NCBI GenBank assembly: GCA_964525485.1
Contig: CAZGHH010000002.1
Location: forward strand, 1-64,000
Direction of reading: 5' to 3'
DNA length: 64,000 nucleotides
DNA from: DAONBD01 sp964525485
GTDB taxonomy: Bacteria > Patescibacteriota > Gracilibacteria > UBA1369 > LOWO2-01-FULL-3
This document shows positions 61,722 to 64,000 of this stretch, one piece after another. The notes under the pieces are model-generated. The model was given only the letters and a program-made list of their open reading frames with translations, ran no database searches and was not told where the DNA came from. The position numbers and the translations under genes are program-made. Every line of letters begins with the position of its first letter. Within the stretch, counting starts at the first letter, position 1.

Positions 61722-62930
61722 ATGAAGAGTTTACTTAAAGCTGACAATATATTGGCGCTCGCCGTTTTTTTACTCCTGATTTTTGGGCTTGTGATGATCA
61801 CGAGTATCGGCGTACCAAAATCCATAGACATATCCGCTCCCGGAGTTTTGTATCCGAATTGCAGTGACCCAAATGTGGACTGCTATTTACTATTCAAAAA
61901 GCACTTGGTGAGACTAATTCTGGGATTTGGCGCTTTTTTCTTTGCGTTTTTCATGCCTATCAAGTTCTGGAAAAAAATTGCGATAGTTTTGTTCTTCGCG
62001 ATGGTTGGATTTTTGTTTTTTATAGCCGTTGCAGGAAATACTTATGGAACATTTGCAAAAAGCTGGATCGTTATTTCCGGGACTTCGTTGCAGCCCACCG
62101 AATTTGCAAAACTCGCTTTGATAATTTATCTGGCACATTTTTTTGAAAGTAAAAAGTCAAAAATTTCTGATTTTAAAGAAGGATTTTTGCCGTTTGTTTT
62201 GATGTCTGCTTTGATCGCAGTACCGGTTTTGATGCAACCTGATCTTGGATCGACACTCGTTATCGGGGTAATTGCTGTCGCCATGTATTTTGTTGCCGGA
62301 GCGAATTTAAAACATCTATTAATTGGAGCCGGCGTTGCTATTTTATTGAGTATCGTATTAATCGCCGCACTACCACACGTGAGAGAGAGATTTACGTCTT
62401 TTACAAGAACTGACGAAGAATGTATCGAAGATGCATGTTGGCAGAGTCGTCAGGCTAATATAGCTGTCGGTAGCGGTGGAATTTTTGGGAAAGGTTTGAC
62501 TCAGGGAATGCAAAAATCTTATTGGCTTCCACAAGCTACTGATGACTTTATTTTTGCAGCTTCAGCTGAGGAACTTGGATTTATTAGAATTGTTTTCATT
62601 ATCATTGCTTTCTTTATCATCGCAAAAAGAGGAATTTATATAGCCAATAATGCGAGAAGTAATTTTGAAATCTTACTTGCCACGGGCCTTACCACGTGGA
62701 TAGTGATGCAGGCGTTTATTAATATAGCTGTAAATACCGCTCTAATGCCGGTTACCGGGATTACTTTGCCTTTTGTTAGTTACGGAGGATCTTCACTGCT
62801 TGCGTCGATGGTGGCTGTGGGAATTCTTTTAAGTATATCAACTGAAAATAATAACAATGCGCGTAGCCTTTTTGGGAGGAGGGACATTGGGACACACCAT
62901 TCCAAACCTCGCCGTTATCGCAGATTTTAA
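61722..62930 (+). CDS. ftsW: Peptidoglycan glycosyltransferase FtsW/RodA
   Basis: A 402-residue SEDS-family polymerase with about ten membrane helices. Motifs: QPDLGSTLVIGVIAVAMYF, SRQANIAVGSGGIFGKGLTQ, DDFIFAASAEELGFI and FVSYGGSSLLASMVAVGIL. It polymerises lipid II at division or elongation sites. ftsW is preferred over rodA because it directly precedes murG. The last 25 codons overlap murG by 74 bp; the C-terminal tail is Arg-rich and basic. Confidence 0.93.
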   Translation: MKSLLKADNILALAVFLLLIFGLVMITSIGVPKSIDISAPGVLYPNCSDPNVDCYLLFKKHLVRLILGFGAFFFAFFMPIKFWKKIAIVLFFAMVGFLFFIAVAGNTYGTFAKSWIVISGTSLQPTEFAKLALIIYLAHFFESKKSKISDFKEGFLPFVLMSALIAVPVLMQPDLGSTLVIGVIAVAMYFVAGANLKHLLIGAGVAILLSIVLIAALPHVRERFTSFTRTDEECIEDACWQSRQANIAVGSGGIFGKGLTQGMQKSYWLPQATDDFIFAASAEELGFIRIVFIIIAFFIIAKRGIYIANNARSNFEILLATGLTTWIVMQAFINIAVNTALMPVTGITLPFVSYGGSSLLASMVAVGILLSISTENNNNARSLFGRRDIGTHHSKPRRYRRF

Positions 62931-63957
62931 AAGTAGAAGTCTGAAACACGACGTTCTATACATAGGCGAACGCGGAGGCGTTGAGAAAGATTTTGTGAAC
63001 AAATTTGCTTCGAAGTATGGCTTTCGTGTGGATGTTCGCGAGATTATTTGCGGGAAGCTCCGAAGGTATTTTTCGTTTCAAAATTTTGCGGATTTTTTCA
63101 AGGTGCCTGTAGGAATAATTCAAAGTATTTTTATTTTGGCTTCATTCAAACCTCAAGTAGTATTCAGCAAAGGCGGATATGTTTCCGTTCCCGGAGTTAT
63201 CGCTTGTGGATTTCTTAATTTTTTCAGGAGAGTTTTCGGAAAAGAGAGAATCGTTTTGTTCGTACACGAGTCGGATGTTGTCCCTGGAATTGCAAATAGA
63301 ATCGGTGCTAAGTTTGCGGATAAAATTTTCGTAAGTTTTGAGGAGAGTAAAAAATATTTCAAGAAAAAATCGCGTGTTGTGATAACCGGGAACCCAGTTC
63401 GTAAAGATGTTTTAAAAGGCAATAAAGAAAAGGGAATGAAAATTTGCGGATTCAATAGATTTAAACCTGTAATACTTGTTATGGGTGGAAGTCTTGGAGC
63501 GATGCAAATCAATAACTTGGTATGGGAAAATCTTGATGAATTATTAAAGAGATATCAGATCGTTCACATCGCCGGAAAAGGAAATATAAAATTTGGCCTA
63601 AAGAAAGAAGGATACAAACAATTTGAACTCTTATTTGATGAATTAAAAGATGTGTATAGCGCTTGTGATTTGGTCGTGACTAGAGGGGGCGCGAATAGTT
63701 TGGCAGAGATCGCTTCAATGGAGAAAAAGGCCGTAGTGATTCCTCTTGGAATGGCTTCTTCTCGCGGAGATCAAATAGTAAACGCGAAGATATGCGCTTC
63801 AGAATACGGATGGCAAGTTCTTTATGGAGATGTAAGTGGTGAGCAATTTCGGCTAGCTATCGACATAGCAATCGGCACAGAATTTTCCGGTGGCAAAAAT
63901 AATCTTCATATAAAGGCGGCTTCAGTGATTGTTGATATGATTTATGGATTAAGCTAA
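62857..63957 (+). CDS. murG: UDP-N-acetylglucosamine transferase MurG
   Basis: A 366-residue GT-B enzyme converting lipid I to lipid II. Motifs: VAFLGGGTLGHTIPN (the glycine loop, variant of GGTGGH), VVFSKGGYVSVPGVIA, HESDVVPGIANR, TGNPVRKDVL, VMGGSLGAMQINNL and TRGGANSLAEIASM. The start lies 74 bp inside ftsW; it must be real because the glycine loop, which the enzyme needs, is encoded within the overlap. ftsW and murG are thus translationally coupled. Confidence 0.96.
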   Translation: MRVAFLGGGTLGHTIPNLAVIADFKSRSLKHDVLYIGERGGVEKDFVNKFASKYGFRVDVREIICGKLRRYFSFQNFADFFKVPVGIIQSIFILASFKPQVVFSKGGYVSVPGVIACGFLNFFRRVFGKERIVLFVHESDVVPGIANRIGAKFADKIFVSFEESKKYFKKKSRVVITGNPVRKDVLKGNKEKGMKICGFNRFKPVILVMGGSLGAMQINNLVWENLDELLKRYQIVHIAGKGNIKFGLKKEGYKQFELLFDELKDVYSACDLVVTRGGANSLAEIASMEKKAVVIPLGMASSRGDQIVNAKICASEYGWQVLYGDVSGEQFRLAIDIAIGTEFSGGKNNLHIKAASVIVDMIYGLS

Positions 63958-63967
63958 AATTCCAACG

Positions 63968-64000
63968 ATGAACACAACTCTTATTACAATTATTTCCTCT
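63968..64000 (+). CDS. Start of a possible next gene (partial)
   Basis: An ATG 11 bp after the murG stop opens a frame MNTTLITIISS that runs off the window. It may be the next gene of the cell-wall cluster; nothing more can be said. Confidence 0.3.
   Translation, partial: MNTTLITIISS

Overview
The window is an AT-rich bacterial contig whose gene content points to a Candidate Phyla Radiation (Patescibacteria) genome, perhaps of the Peregrinibacteria/Gracilibacteria side. The clues are a compact type IV pilus operon, a CPR-style solitary PemK/MazF toxin, a giant exported protein of nearly 4,800 codons, clusters of large unrecognised proteins, few Shine-Dalgarno sequences, and archaeal-type PurP enzymes. 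The exact phylum is inference. TGA acts as a stop here, so the TGA=Gly code of SR1/Absconditabacteria does not apply. No tRNA, rRNA or CRISPR was found.

Layout. 1-5004: a 37-bp tandem repeat, a good promoter and four type IV pilus assembly genes (PilN-like, PilO-like, pilB, pilC). 5021-6889: a defence/toxin island with an SD-led micro-ORF, an AbiEi/AbiEii pair and a PemK/MazF toxin on the other strand. 7118-26350: a pilin-like protein, then a giant exported protein (its coding sequence is crossed by a 100-N assembly gap) and four small exported unknowns in one transcription unit. 26516-27400: an excisionase-type HTH gene, a 58-codon zinc-ribbon gene and an AT-rich upstream region full of related half-sites. 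27463-34541: uvrA, a PrsW-type protease, recF and thrS.

34549-44738 is a tight minus-strand cluster of five unrecognised proteins, one of them a polytopic membrane protein of VirB6/TrbL-like appearance. It is the best candidate for an undescribed system. 44903-46273 is rpsF-ssb-rpsR, with an unusually long charged tail on S6. 46584-48308 holds a LysM/M23 peptidase and yidD, separated by an 8-bp minisatellite. 48505-57757 mixes purine synthesis (purH, two PurP paralogs, purN) with envelope genes (uppP, two CDP-alcohol phosphatidyltransferases, a GlmU-like enzyme, a glycosyltransferase).

57758-58981 has no protein gene but holds a perfect 30-bp palindrome and a pseudoknotted RNA candidate ending in an intrinsic terminator. 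58982-64000 carries an SPFH protein, aroE, lspA, ftsW and murG. The same 37-bp repeat found at 1-92 and 48345-48438 lies in reverse orientation and in frame inside aroE.

Functionally the window combines pilus and surface display, peptidoglycan/lipid-carrier work (uppP, ftsW, murG, M23), one-carbon-dependent purine steps (purN, purH, purP) and housekeeping. The accessory parts are the toxin island, the giant-protein operon, the unknown membrane cluster and the repeat/RNA elements.
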